From: Candidatus Liptonbacteria bacterium
Lineage (GTDB): Bacteria > Patescibacteriota > Minisyncoccia > UBA6257 > 2-01-FULL-56-20
Assembly: GCA_023244935.1 (NCBI GenBank)
Contig: JAHFLJ010000008.1
Span: 1 to 36,447 of the forward strand
DNA length: 36,447 bases
Direction of reading: 5' to 3'
Part shown: positions 1-9,616 of the stretch, in pieces
Position numbering within the stretch: the first letter of the stretch is position 1
Layout: each line of letters begins with the position of its first letter
Notes under the pieces: generated by a model
The model's input: only the letters and a program-made list of their open reading frames with translations
Database searches by the model: none
What the model was told of the DNA's origin: nothing
Program-made: the position numbers and the translations under genes

Positions 1-2369
1 TATAACTGCAATGAGTTAGCAGAACCAACGATTGGCTGGTTCGGAATTGATTCATCAAGACCAAGATTGGTCCTGGTTCCATCACTCCAGTTAGCACCGG
101 TCAACTTGATCTGATATGAAATAGCAGATCCGGAAGTTGCGCGTGTAAACCCGGCACCAGTTAGATCAGCCTTGACCGTTAAGGTCTTGGAAGTTCCCTT
201 CGTGATGGTTACACCGTTAGTGTTAACAGCGGTCAAGTTAATCGTAACTTCACTACCGGAACCAGTGGCAACCGTAGAACTACCAACGAGAAGCGATCCA
301 TCATATACCGAGAATTTGGTGGTGGCTTGAGTAGTTGTAGCACCAGCATACACATGCATGATAGTCGTGCTAGCCAAGAATGCATCATCAGCAGAACCGG
401 CGGTAAAGGTGAAAGCACCGACCACAGCATTGTCAGATACGCCAGAGGTGTATGAAACACCAGTGGCAGTAACCGGGGTCAAAGTGGTTCGGAGAACATT
501 CATCAAGTTACCGGCAGTAGTTCCGTAGGCGGTTCCGCTATTGCTAGAAGCAACACCTTGGAAATTCAAGGCGGCAACAGCAACAGTGCTTGAACCATTG
601 GTGGTAGAAGATTCGAAACCAGCAGGCTGGAGGTTATTCCAGGTGTTGGTATCGGCAACTACTACTAAGGTTGGGTTGGTGTTCTGGGCAATTGTCTTGT
701 TTACACCATAGAAAGTTACGTTGCCGGTAGCATCAGTGTTCAAAGCTGAACCGATTGCAACTCCGTCTAATAACAATCTGTAGTTAGTGAACATGGAGTA
801 GTTGGTTGAAGTTGCCTTCAAGACTACATCCTTCAAAAGCACATCTTCGTTAGAAGAACCGGCGATTCTGTAAGAAGCCAATTGAGCTCCGGTTACACCC
901 ATTCCAAGCTGAGCAGCCTGTGGCATGTTGGAAGCCTCAAAGGTGAGAGTACCTGCGGAAGCAACCTGCACGAGCTGACCAACGGCTGGCAAGGTGGAAA
1001 TACCGTTAGAAGAAATAGCCTGATTGGTGCTAACTGCGATAGCAGAAACACCGGAAGTTGGGATTTCAACAACTACGGCTCCATTGGTTCCACCAAAGGT
1101 AGAAGTAGTGATACCAGTCTTCACGTCGGCATATACATCAAACGTCACCTGCTGTCCCGCGGTAATCATAAGCGGAGAAGAAGCAGTGAAGTTGTAGGTA
1201 GTGCCATCAGACAAAGTGCTCTGATTCTGACCAATCTGAGTTGTTCCCTGCATTACCTTCAAGTTCTGGAATGCGAGAGAGCTGGAAGTATAAGTCTTCA
1301 AGCTTAAGTTGGAAATCTGAACTCCGGAGGAAGGACCAGCAACAAAGTTGAAGGACGCAACCTTAACGGCGTTAGTTCCAGCAACAACCTTAACAGTTCC
1401 AACTCCACTGTTTTGAGCAACAGTTAGAGTTGGTTGTGATGATACGACTGAAAACAATTTCAATCCGCTAACGCCACCGTTAGGATTCGGATTATGAACA
1501 GTTATATTAGCATTTGTCGATAATGCAATATTTATAGCCGGAACAATAGCAGAAAGCTGTGTTGAGGAAACGAAGGTTGTGACCAATGGAACACTATCCC
1601 AATTAACAATTGAAGAAGTAGTAAATGAATAGCCATTAACAGTTAAAGTTAAATCTGAGGCACCAATCACGGCGCCAGTCGGAGAAATCGAATCAATCCA
1701 AGGTAAAACGTCTGTATTCTGAAAACCAGAATAAAGTGCGTTGGTATTTGTAATGTAAATTGCATAACCTTTTGTTTCACGCAAATCATTAAGAGTCGTA
1801 AGGTCGTTTGGGATCGCAGCCTTCCAGGTTCCACCAACTGCGACAGATGAAAAATCTAATATGAAATCAGAATCAGTAAAATCTATTACCGTGCTATGGT
1901 TGCCTTTAACTGAATCCAAAATACTAGTAACATTCCCGACATTTATTGCACTTACAGATTGAGGCTTGGCATAAGTAGGGTTAGCCACACCGATAGAATA
2001 CCATCCGGTATGTGTAAATTGTCTCTCGAATAACCGCTCAGCAGGAGTTGTTCCATCCTTATAGTTCAACGTGAGTTGTTGATCTGACGTAGTCTTATTA
2101 TTTATAAAATATCCTTGAAGAGGAGTGAATTCTCCTGTCATGGTAGACCAACCAGCCACACTCGCAGCGTCCAAAATAAAAATATCAAAATTTAAAGATG
2201 TCTCCGGAACAGAAAAAAGATGTGACTCAACAACTTTTGGAGTAGAAACTATATTCCAACCGACCTTAAGGTTTATTACCTGACTGTATGTACTAGCCAT
2301 TGCCTGACCAGTAAAAACCGAAGCAGACAAAACAAATACCGAAATCAAAACGAGTAAATATTTTTTCAT
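1..2369 (-). CDS. Secreted/surface protein with signal peptide, N-terminal 'GWNIVSTP' domain and IPT/TIG-like domain; partial, C-terminus beyond window
   Basis: Uninterrupted minus-strand frame from ATG at 2369 (MKKYLLVLISVFVLSASVFTGQAMASTYSQVINLKVGWNIVSTPKVVES...) running off position 1; contains PWIDSISPTGAVIGASDLTLTVNGYSF (IPT/TIG-like). Absent from the ORF track because it is open-ended. Confidence 0.85.
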   Translation of the reverse strand, partial: MKKYLLVLISVFVLSASVFTGQAMASTYSQVINLKVGWNIVSTPKVVESHLFSVPETSLNFDIFILDAASVAGWSTMTGEFTPLQGYFINNKTTSDQQLTLNYKDGTTPAERLFERQFTHTGWYSIGVANPTYAKPQSVSAINVGNVTSILDSVKGNHSTVIDFTDSDFILDFSSVAVGGTWKAAIPNDLTTLNDLRETKGYAIYITNTNALYSGFQNTDVLPWIDSISPTGAVIGASDLTLTVNGYSFTTSSIVNWDSVPLVTTFVSSTQLSAIVPAINIALSTNANITVHNPNPNGGVSGLKLFSVVSSQPTLTVAQNSGVGTVKVVAGTNAVKVASFNFVAGPSSGVQISNLSLKTYTSSSLAFQNLKVMQGTTQIGQNQSTLSDGTTYNFTASSPLMITAGQQVTFDVYADVKTGITTSTFGGTNGAVVVEIPTSGVSAIAVSTNQAISSNGISTLPAVGQLVQVASAGTLTFEASNMPQAAQLGMGVTGAQLASYRIAGSSNEDVLLKDVVLKATSTNYSMFTNYRLLLDGVAIGSALNTDATGNVTFYGVNKTIAQNTNPTLVVVADTNTWNNLQPAGFESSTTNGSSTVAVAALNFQGVASSNSGTAYGTTAGNLMNVLRTTLTPVTATGVSYTSGVSDNAVVGAFTFTAGSADDAFLASTTIMHVYAGATTTQATTKFSVYDGSLLVGSSTVATGSGSEVTINLTAVNTNGVTITKGTSKTLTVKADLTGAGFTRATSGSAISYQIKLTGANWSDGTRTNLGLDESIPNQPIVGSANSLQL

Positions 2370-2657
2370 TGTTTAATTATACTCCTTTATTCGAATGACT
2401 ATATTATACATTAAAATTAAAAATAGGCAAACACCTAAGCTGAATTCATCATTTAAACATAATATCAATTCAATCCTTAACCATTTACTATATATCTGGA
2501 TACCGCCAAAAGCGATATTTCTACTTCCATTTAATTTCCCACTCCTCCCCGACCCCCACCACCTCCGCAGTGTAAGAAACGTAAAACCGGCCAAATGGCC
2601 GGTTTTGAATTCTAACGTTTCTTCCAATGAGGCGTCGTCCGCTGATTGGCGGACTCC

Positions 2658-2725
2658 CTCAAAACCCACGGTTTTGAGTAATTTCCTACACGGAAGGAAC
2701 CCCGTAGCGTTCCTTCCGACCCATC
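2658..2725 (-). repeat. Two-hairpin GGGTC repeat, copy 1
   Basis: Minus GGGTC-GGAAGGAAC-gctacggg-GTTCCTTCC-GTGTAGGAaatta-CTCAAAACC-gtg-GGTTTTGAG. Confidence 0.85.
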
Positions 2726-2748
2726 CTTCGTCCACAACGGAAAAAGCT

Positions 2749-2785
2749 AAAATAAATCCCCACTTTCGTGGGGTTTTATTTTTAA
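2749..2785 (-). terminator. rpsI operon terminator
   Basis: Minus AAAAATAAAACCCCACgaaaGTGGGGATTTATTTT; flanked by an inverted copy of the rpsI 3' end. Confidence 0.85.
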
Positions 2786-3297
2786 CGCTTTTTCCATTGT
2801 GGAGCTCTTCTTGCCTTCTTGAGTCCGTATTTCTTACGTTCAACCATTCTAGGATCACGAGTCAAGAATCTGAGAGATGCTAAAATTTCCTTGAATTCCG
2901 GCTTGGCTTCAAGTAACGCCCTTGCAGAACCGTGTCGGACAGCTTCCGCTTGAGCGGAAATTCCTCCTCCAAAAACTCGGGCATTAATATCAAATCCGGA
3001 AACTCCGGTCTTGGTTAAAGCTTCATTAGCTACACTGGTAAGCTTGTCGGTCTGGAAATAATTTTTAACGTCTTTCCCGTTAACCAAAAAGGTTCCGTCG
3101 CCTTTAATTAATCTAACTCGCGCAACCGAAGTTTTTCTGCGCCCAACTCCTTCAAAATATTTTCCGGAAGCGACTGAAATTACCGTGGCTTTTGGAGCCG
3201 GTTTCTTAATATCTTTTGCAGTTAAATGCTTAACTGTTTTTTTTATCGCAGGCGCTTTACGCACCGCTGGTTTACTTGCTTTCTTTTCCATCTTCAA
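2782..3297 (-). CDS. rpsI: 30S ribosomal protein uS9
   Basis: ASGKYFEGVGRRKTSVARVRLIKGDGTFLVNGK... ends RRAPQWKKR; overlaps rplM by 26 bp. Confidence 0.97.
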   Translation of the reverse strand: MKMEKKASKPAVRKAPAIKKTVKHLTAKDIKKPAPKATVISVASGKYFEGVGRRKTSVARVRLIKGDGTFLVNGKDVKNYFQTDKLTSVANEALTKTGVSGFDINARVFGGGISAQAEAVRHGSARALLEAKPEFKEILASLRFLTRDPRMVERKKYGLKKARRAPQWKKR

Positions 3298-3631
3298 TAA
3301 AAACTAAATTTAAAATTCGTCTCGACCTCAAGAAATTCTTCGGCAACATATTCAACACCGCGCCTCTGAAAAGTTTCTTTGCATCTTTCTTGAAAGCTGT
3401 TTCGTAATTCTGTTCTTTCAAGTGCCCCATATATCCGGTATGGCGATAATACATCTTATCTTTAGCCTTGCTTCCGGAGATTACTATTTCTTCCAAATTG
3501 CTAACAACAGCTCGGTCGCTAGAAACTTTCGAAGGATCATAGTCGGCACTTTTTTTGCCGGACAAAATCTGGGCAACTTCACTTGCCACTCTTCCAAACG
3601 GTTTATTTTTTGCGTCAATTTTATAGTCCAT
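3272..3631 (-). CDS. rplM: 50S ribosomal protein uL13
   Basis: KPFGRVASEVAQILSGKKSADYDPS..., MYYRHTGYMGHLKEQ. Confidence 0.96.
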   Translation of the reverse strand: MDYKIDAKNKPFGRVASEVAQILSGKKSADYDPSKVSSDRAVVSNLEEIVISGSKAKDKMYYRHTGYMGHLKEQNYETAFKKDAKKLFRGAVLNMLPKNFLRSRRILNLVFIEDGKESK

Positions 3632-3632
3632 T

Positions 3633-3986
3633 TTATACTAATGAAATTTCGACAAGGCGCGACCCATCGCGTTTGCGTACCTTGGCCAACTTGGTGATTC
3701 TGGTATATCCTCCGGTTCTGCCCTTGTATCTCGGCGCGATATCGTCCACAAGCTTATGAACCAACGGTTTATCGTGAATTTTCTGAAGTAAAAGTCGTCG
3801 AGAAGCAACATCTCCACGTCGAGCCATAGTCAACGCTTTTTCAAAATCAGGTCGGAGAGATTTTGCTCTCGCTTCGGTAGTTTCGATCGATTCGCTCTTA
3901 ATAAGCGCGCAAACTAAACTGCGCATAAATGCCCTTCTTTGTCCTGTCTTTCTATGAAATTTTCGTCCAACCTTTCTGTGGCGCAT
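3633..3986 (-). CDS. rplQ: 50S ribosomal protein bL17
   Basis: MRHRKVGRKFHRKTGQRRAFMRSLVCALIKSESIETTEARAK. Confidence 0.98.
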   Translation of the reverse strand: MRHRKVGRKFHRKTGQRRAFMRSLVCALIKSESIETTEARAKSLRPDFEKALTMARRGDVASRRLLLQKIHDKPLVHKLVDDIAPRYKGRTGGYTRITKLAKVRKRDGSRLVEISLV

Positions 3987-3996
3987 ATTATTTTAT

Positions 3997-4752
3997 TTAC
4001 TTTTTAGCTGACTTTTTCTTTGCGGGCTTTTCGTCTTTTTCAGCTTCCGGCATATCGACAACCTCCAAAGCAGAAACTTTTTCAAAATGATCCTTCAAAA
4101 TATTGGTTGATTTGTGAAGCGCGGAAGATGGAGAAATTGCTCCGTCGGTCTCAATAACCAAAGTTAATCGGTTATAGTCGGTGCGGTCTCCAACGCGCAT
4201 GTTCTCAACATCGTAGTTGACACTTACAACCGGTGAGAAGAATGCATCCAAGGCAATAACTCCAACCGGCAATTTTTCCGTCTTTCTGGCTTCTACCGGT
4301 GAAAACCCAAGTCCTCTTTCTACGGTTATTTCACAATCAAACTCGGTTCCTTTTTCGGTTACAGTAGCTAATTCTTCTTCCGGGTTTAAAATTTCAACCA
4401 AGGAGTTTAATTCAATATCGGCTCCGGTTAATTTCTTTTCTCCTTTAGACTTCAAAACTAAAACTTGAGGCTCATCCGTACTCATCTTGAATCTTAACTT
4501 TTTAAAATTAAGCATAATCTGAATAAGATCCTCTTTCACTCCTGCCATCGTAGAGAACTCATGCGAGACTCCTTTAATCTTAATGTAAGTTACAGCAGCC
4601 CCAGGCAAAGACGAAATCAATGTTCTCCTCAAGGCATTGCCCAAAGTAAGACCGTATCCGGAGTATAATCCCTCTACTACGAAAACCCCCTTGTTTCCTT
4701 CTTCGGAAACCGTCTTGATTGATACCGAGTCGCTTAAGTGAGTAATTTCCAT
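3997..4752 (-). CDS. rpoA: DNA-directed RNA polymerase subunit alpha
   Basis: GLYSGYGLTLGNALRRTLISSLPGAAVTYIKIKGVSHEFSTMAGVKED; short C-terminus without an obvious full alpha-CTD. Confidence 0.97.
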   Translation of the reverse strand: MEITHLSDSVSIKTVSEEGNKGVFVVEGLYSGYGLTLGNALRRTLISSLPGAAVTYIKIKGVSHEFSTMAGVKEDLIQIMLNFKKLRFKMSTDEPQVLVLKSKGEKKLTGADIELNSLVEILNPEEELATVTEKGTEFDCEITVERGLGFSPVEARKTEKLPVGVIALDAFFSPVVSVNYDVENMRVGDRTDYNRLTLVIETDGAISPSSALHKSTNILKDHFEKVSALEVVDMPEAEKDEKPAKKKSAKK

Positions 4753-4823
4753 TTTTTGTTTTATATATTTTTACTTGTGGTGAATTTACCTGCGGTGAGG
4801 CAATCTAACCCGCTGACTACTTC

Positions 4824-5450
4824 CTAATTACTAAATGCTTCAACCAATAAACTTATTTCAAACGGAACTTCCACATCGTGAGGCTCGCTAGCCACCCGAC
4901 CTTCTAGCTTCTCTGCGTCTAAGATTAACCACTTTGGAACTTCCTGTGATTTCAACTTTTCTCGCATGTCTCGGAATAATGCGTCATTCTTTGACTCTTC
5001 GCGGATGCTAATTAAATCTCCCTTCGTAATTTCATAACCCGGAGATCTCACGCGTTTTCCATTCACAAAAAAATGTCCATGAACAACCAGTTGTCTCGCC
5101 ATTAAACGAGAAGGCGTGAAACCCAAGCGATAGATAACATTATCCAATCGGCTTTCCAATAACTCGATAAATTTAGCTCCAACACCACCTGAAACCGAAG
5201 ATTGAGTCTTAATGGCTTCGCCAAAGATTCGGTTTAAATTCTTTTCGTCAATCAAGTAGGTTAGTTTGAACTTCTGTTTTTCTTTAATCTGTTTACCAAA
5301 ATCAGAAAGCGGACGTCTTCGCCCTTTTCCGTGAGCTCCCGGTGGATATGGCCTTCGCACCTGCGCGCACTTATCCGAAGAACACCTTGTTCCTTTAAGG
5401 CCTAATCGCACTCCCAATGCTCGCTCTTTTTTTTCTTTTGGTCCTACCAT
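4824..5450 (-). CDS. rpsD: 30S ribosomal protein uS4
   Basis: RRPYPPGAHGKGRRRPLSDFGKQIKEKQKFK; RLDNVIYRLGFTPSRLMARQLVVHGHFFVNGKRV. Confidence 0.98.
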   Translation of the reverse strand: MVGPKEKKERALGVRLGLKGTRCSSDKCAQVRRPYPPGAHGKGRRRPLSDFGKQIKEKQKFKLTYLIDEKNLNRIFGEAIKTQSSVSGGVGAKFIELLESRLDNVIYRLGFTPSRLMARQLVVHGHFFVNGKRVRSPGYEITKGDLISIREESKNDALFRDMREKLKSQEVPKWLILDAEKLEGRVASEPHDVEVPFEISLLVEAFSN

Positions 5451-5463
5451 TTTATTTTATAAA

Positions 5464-5889
5464 TTAAACTCTTCTGGTTTTTTTTGCTCTCGGCCCATTA
5501 TGTGGAACTGGGGTAACATCTTTAATCGAATTTACCGCAAAACCTTGCCCAATCAAAGATCTAACTGCAGAATCTCTACCACTGCCAACTCCGCGGACAA
5601 TAATATCGACTTCTTTGGTTCCGGCAGAATGCATCTTTTCGGAAACAACAGAGATAATTTTGGAAGCGGCGAAAGGAGTTGCTTTCTTCGGTCCGGAAAA
5701 TCCCAAAGAACCTGCGGTTGCCCAAGCAATTACTCCACCCTTCTCGTCGGTTACGCTAATAATAGTGTTATTATAAGACGCGTTAATATAAACCTTAGCT
5801 TTTTCGGCTTTTCTGGTTTTTTTGGATGCTGCGGAAGATGTTTTATCTCCGGATCCCGACGCTGGTTGTGTAACTTTCTTTTTTCCCAT
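5464..5889 (-). CDS. rpsK: 30S ribosomal protein uS11
   Basis: INASYNNTIISVTDEKGGVIAWATAGSLGFSGPKKATPFAA...PHNGPRAKKTRRV. Confidence 0.98.
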   Translation of the reverse strand: MGKKKVTQPASGSGDKTSSAASKKTRKAEKAKVYINASYNNTIISVTDEKGGVIAWATAGSLGFSGPKKATPFAASKIISVVSEKMHSAGTKEVDIIVRGVGSGRDSAVRSLIGQGFAVNSIKDVTPVPHNGPRAKKTRRV

Positions 5890-5913
5890 TACTTTATTTT
5901 TTACAAATTATTT

Positions 5914-6297
5914 TTACTTAAGATCAACTTTTCTCTTTCCTGACCCGGCGGTATTTCTGGTATTTCCTCTTACGGTTCTGGAATTGGTCTGAGTATTCTG
6001 TCCACGAACCGGAAGTCTTCTTGCGTGTCTCGCTCCTCGATAAGTCTGAAGATCTTTTAAGCGGTTAATATTCTGCTTTACTAATTGTTTTAAATCTCCC
6101 TCAATCCGAATAGTTTTTTCAACATAATTTTTGATTTTGTTGAGCTCGTCGGAAGTAAGATCCTTAGATAACTTTTCACCGTCGATTGAAGTCTCCTTTA
6201 AAGTTTTAGCACTGGTAACATGACCGATACCATAAATATAGGTGAGGCCCACCTTTACTTTTTTATTATCCGGAATGTTAACACCTAGAATACGCAT
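5914..6297 (-). CDS. rpsM: 30S ribosomal protein uS13
   Basis: MRILGVNIPDNKKVKVGLTYIYGIG...; RHARRLPVRGQNTQTNSRTVRG. Confidence 0.97.
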   Translation of the reverse strand: MRILGVNIPDNKKVKVGLTYIYGIGHVTSAKTLKETSIDGEKLSKDLTSDELNKIKNYVEKTIRIEGDLKQLVKQNINRLKDLQTYRGARHARRLPVRGQNTQTNSRTVRGNTRNTAGSGKRKVDLK

Positions 6298-6306
6298 TTT
6301 TATTAT

Positions 6307-6420
6307 TTATCCTTGTCTTTGTTTGTGCTTTTTCGTTTTACAAATCACATACAAGCGCCCATCGCGCTTTACAATTTTGCATGAATTACAAATTTTTTTG
6401 ATAGAAGATCTTACCTTCAT
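6307..6420 (-). CDS. rpmJ: 50S ribosomal protein bL36, 37 aa; missing from the ORF track
   Basis: Own translation: [37 protein letters not shown]; Zn-type Cys pattern; located between infA and rpsM. Confidence 0.97.
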   Translation of the reverse strand: MKVRSSIKKICNSCKIVKRDGRLYVICKTKKHKQRQG

Positions 6421-6425
6421 TTTAA

Positions 6426-6647
6426 TTAATTCCTACGAACGATTCTACCTCTTCCGCCATCCGGACTCATTTCCATCGTTACCCGGTCGCCAGGGACAAT
6501 ACGAATATGATGCAAGCGCATTTTCCCGGAAAGATGGGCAAGAACTAAACGATCAGGGATGACCTTGACTCTAAAAGAGAGCCCTGGGAGAGCCTCCTCG
6601 ACAATTCCCTCCAGTTTGTCTAAGTTCTTTGCGTTTTTATCGTTCAT
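6426..6647 (-). CDS. infA: Translation initiation factor IF-1
   Basis: [15 protein letters not shown]...[28 protein letters not shown]. Confidence 0.96.
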   Translation of the reverse strand: MNDKNAKNLDKLEGIVEEALPGLSFRVKVIPDRLVLAHLSGKMRLHHIRIVPGDRVTMEMSPDGGRGRIVRRN

Positions 6648-6662
6648 TAAAGGCGTTTCAAA

Positions 6663-6691
6663 ATTGTAAACGAAGGCAGTCTCTATGTCAA
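6663..6691 (-). promoter_or_regulatory. Sigma70-like promoter of the infA-rpsI operon
   Basis: Minus strand TTGACA (6686-6691), 17-nt spacer, TACAAT (6663-6668), 15 nt before infA ATG. Confidence 0.75.
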
Positions 6692-6694
6692 CCG

Positions 6695-8368
6695 CTACTC
6701 AATTACAACCTTTATTTTCCTCTCGTCCGCCGGCATACGTCCTATCCAAAAAGGCGAGATTTTAAGTTTAGCCGAGGCAAGATCCGTTAATTTAGAGAAT
6801 AGGGACCGAACTTCATTTTCAGTCTTCCCGGCAATCTCGCCCCTGAATTTATTGCCATCGAAATCCTGCACGGTATTCCCTTTAACTCCGACCGTAAACT
6901 TTAAAGTTCCCTTAGCATAATCCGCTACCACATTCGAATAAGAAATCTCCGGATTTTCCAGCTTCGTCCCACCGCGACCAGCTTCTTTAGCTGAAATTTC
7001 TCCGACAATAGTCTTCAAGTCTTCCTCTTTGAACCCAACGGCAATTAACTTTGCTTCACCTAGAACAGAAAATTGTCCTTTATCGTCGGTGCCGGTGTTC
7101 ACGCTAATTTTAGTAATCTGAAAATCGGAAGCGCCATCGATAATTGTAAATTCTTTCGGAATCCCTTGAAAAATAACGCTGTCAAATGAAGATTTTAATA
7201 GTTCGGAAACTTTTGCTTTCGCATCCGCGATATCTTTATCCGATGGAACCGCCTTCTCGCCGGAAAATCCACCGGAAGTTCCCCCTAGGATGCTACCATA
7301 AAAAGCATCAAACTTGGGAGTACCTTTAAATCCCAGAACCGAAAGTTTATCAACCGGACCGAGATTATATTCCGCCCCGGGTTGATCCGCGGTGACTGTA
7401 GTAATAATACTCGAGGCAATTATCTTTCCATCTTTAATGTCCGCTCCCGGAACTATTACTTGACTATCTAATCTAAAAACTTTCCCGTCCGCCGTCGCAA
7501 ATCGAGTCTTGGCAACCAACGGTTGAGCCTGAGAACTATAAGAATTATAGATTGTAAGCTTGCCGGTTGCTTTCTCGGAAACGACCTTTCGAGAGGTCGC
7601 CGGAAAAAACTGAGTAATATTTTTCGGCTGAATAAATATCTGCGCCGGAATTATCTGCGAAAATGAATCTATCTTGTTGCTGGCGGAAGATGCGGTAATC
7701 GAAAGTGTTTTTTCCCATGGGTCTCGTTTAAACTGCACCGTAACCTCTCCCCGATTAAAAACTTTTGCTCCTAAATAATAAATTCCGCCGAATATAACCA
7801 AAAGTATGGCAAGTGAAACAAATATTTTGTAACCGGAAAGTTTTTTTTCCGACCCTCCCTCTTCCTGAGATTCGCGCGAATGAATTTTATCTCTCATCCC
7901 CATTGAACCGGTATCTTGCTCACCTTCGGACGTAGTATCTTCCGAATTCTCGACACTATCTTTCACGCCGACATGAAAAACATTTTTATTATCTTCCTTC
8001 TCCTCGGAATGAGCATCCACTTCATCCGCTTCATTCAAATGTTTCGGCGAATGCTGTAAAGTCTTTGCAGTCTGCTTGGAAGAAACTATATCCGAAATAG
8101 ATCCTTTTCGGGACCCCTGAAATAGCGGATGAATTGCTTCCCAGCCGTTTGCCTTGGCAAGCGCCAATACATCTTCATCTACCGATTCAATATAAATCTC
8201 TTTGTCCATTTCGGTGGCTACCTCCCTCAGCGCATGATAATTTGCAACTTCATCGCCAAACCGCGAATCTTTCGGAATTACCAAAGTTATCGCTGAACTT
8301 TTTGCCGCCTCAATCTTTTTTAAAAGTGATTTCGCGTCTTCGGTTTTGGATACAATTATTTTTAACAT
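6695..8368 (-). CDS. Single-TM protein with baseplate-J-like extracellular region
   Basis: N-terminal cytosolic domain, [25 protein letters not shown], then a beta-rich region ([35 protein letters not shown]...) resembling CPR 'baseplate J-like' proteins. Confidence 0.6.
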   Translation of the reverse strand: MLKIIVSKTEDAKSLLKKIEAAKSSAITLVIPKDSRFGDEVANYHALREVATEMDKEIYIESVDEDVLALAKANGWEAIHPLFQGSRKGSISDIVSSKQTAKTLQHSPKHLNEADEVDAHSEEKEDNKNVFHVGVKDSVENSEDTTSEGEQDTGSMGMRDKIHSRESQEEGGSEKKLSGYKIFVSLAILLVIFGGIYYLGAKVFNRGEVTVQFKRDPWEKTLSITASSASNKIDSFSQIIPAQIFIQPKNITQFFPATSRKVVSEKATGKLTIYNSYSSQAQPLVAKTRFATADGKVFRLDSQVIVPGADIKDGKIIASSIITTVTADQPGAEYNLGPVDKLSVLGFKGTPKFDAFYGSILGGTSGGFSGEKAVPSDKDIADAKAKVSELLKSSFDSVIFQGIPKEFTIIDGASDFQITKISVNTGTDDKGQFSVLGEAKLIAVGFKEEDLKTIVGEISAKEAGRGGTKLENPEISYSNVVADYAKGTLKFTVGVKGNTVQDFDGNKFRGEIAGKTENEVRSLFSKLTDLASAKLKISPFWIGRMPADERKIKVVIE

Positions 8369-8371
8369 TTT

Positions 8372-9502
8372 TTAATGGGAAATTAACCAATGGATTCGAC
8401 GACGTAAAGGATGATTGATTCGCTCGTCACCTTTATCATAATAGCATTCGACAAGTGGCGCCAGTTGTGGGAAATTCTCCTCAACCGATTCCGACTTAAA
8501 TTTACGCCCAAGTTCAAACCCTAATTTGGAAAGAACCTCTGCGTGCGGATAATCTTTAAGTTCAACCCTCCCCTTTTTCAATGGCAAACTCTGCGGAAGC
8601 TCGATTGGAGATTTGAAATGCACTCGCCCGCTCGCCTTAATCTTTACCAGCTCGGAAAGCAAAGAGTTAAGCGCCGGCTTCCATATTTTATCAATTTGTT
8701 CCGAAACCCGCTCGGAAACATTATTGTTTAAATACCTATCGTAAATATCCAATGTTGCGGACGGACTAAGCGCCCAAAAATCGGCAACTTTCCCGAAAAA
8801 GTCACCGAGCGACCAATCTAAGAATTGTCGTCTGAATATCTCTTTCCCATCCGGCTCGTATTCCAAATAAATACTTTTTCCCCCCGATCGAATGTCGAGC
8901 AACGCGCTTTTTCCGGCGCTATGCGCGATAGCCATCAACTCGGACTTATCTTTGGTAGTTAAAAATACTTTATCCCCCGAATAAATTATCGGCTGAATAA
9001 GATCAAATGAAGCCCTGTCGGTAAATATCAACTCCAGCACTCCTTTAACTTCTCTCCCGCGCAAGCCAACCGGCGAATGAACCAAAGATGAATCCACAAA
9101 AAACGCAACCGGCCGGCTATCTAAAAGTATTGTGTCCAGTTCCTCTCTCTCCATCTCTTCGCCGACCTCCTCCCGAAACTCCAAAAACATTTTTTGGGTT
9201 AGCTGAGCCAAAAAATTTTCTATCTCAATTTCATCAATCGGCAAGTCTTTATTCGGTCGAGTATATTTAAAATTAAAAAAACGCACCGCCGAAAAATCTG
9301 GCGAAAGCGCGACAATGGAATGATTGGAACTATTTTCTTTTTTTACTTCAAACCTCTTCCTTAAATCAAAATTAAATAACGAAAAATTATACGCTCGATG
9401 AATTTTTCGATCTTCATCGATAAAAAAACAAGATGTGCGGGAGTCGTCCCCACCTATTTCATATACCAAAAATTTTTCTTTTGCTCCGGAAAAAATCCTC
9501 AC
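8372..9502 (-). CDS. Divergent actin-like ATPase fold (FtsA/PilM-like) candidate
   Basis: GTG start; LVYEIGGDDSRTSCFFIDEDRK near N-terminus and SALLDIRSGGKSIYLEYE mid-protein resemble phosphate-1/2 motifs; sits upstream of the TM protein as in PilM/PilN pairs. Confidence 0.4.
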   Translation of the reverse strand: MRIFSGAKEKFLVYEIGGDDSRTSCFFIDEDRKIHRAYNFSLFNFDLRKRFEVKKENSSNHSIVALSPDFSAVRFFNFKYTRPNKDLPIDEIEIENFLAQLTQKMFLEFREEVGEEMEREELDTILLDSRPVAFFVDSSLVHSPVGLRGREVKGVLELIFTDRASFDLIQPIIYSGDKVFLTTKDKSELMAIAHSAGKSALLDIRSGGKSIYLEYEPDGKEIFRRQFLDWSLGDFFGKVADFWALSPSATLDIYDRYLNNNVSERVSEQIDKIWKPALNSLLSELVKIKASGRVHFKSPIELPQSLPLKKGRVELKDYPHAEVLSKLGFELGRKFKSESVEENFPQLAPLVECYYDKGDERINHPLRRRIHWLISH

Positions 9503-9616
9503 TTAAAAATTATAACATATCTTAATTAAACTCATAATCCGGACAGCTGAACAAAAAAAAGCGAATACTCAATCGGCTAAATTTAATCTATTCAAAATTT
9601 GGGTTATAATTATCAA

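Noticed and set aside
882-1307. Plus-strand 141-aa ORF
   Set aside because: Antisense to the long open frame of the secreted protein (1-2369, minus); low-complexity shadow translation.
2373-2883. ORFs 2373-2858 (-) and 2395-2883 (+)
   Set aside because: Lie across the rpsI terminator and repeat region; translation of palindromic non-coding DNA.
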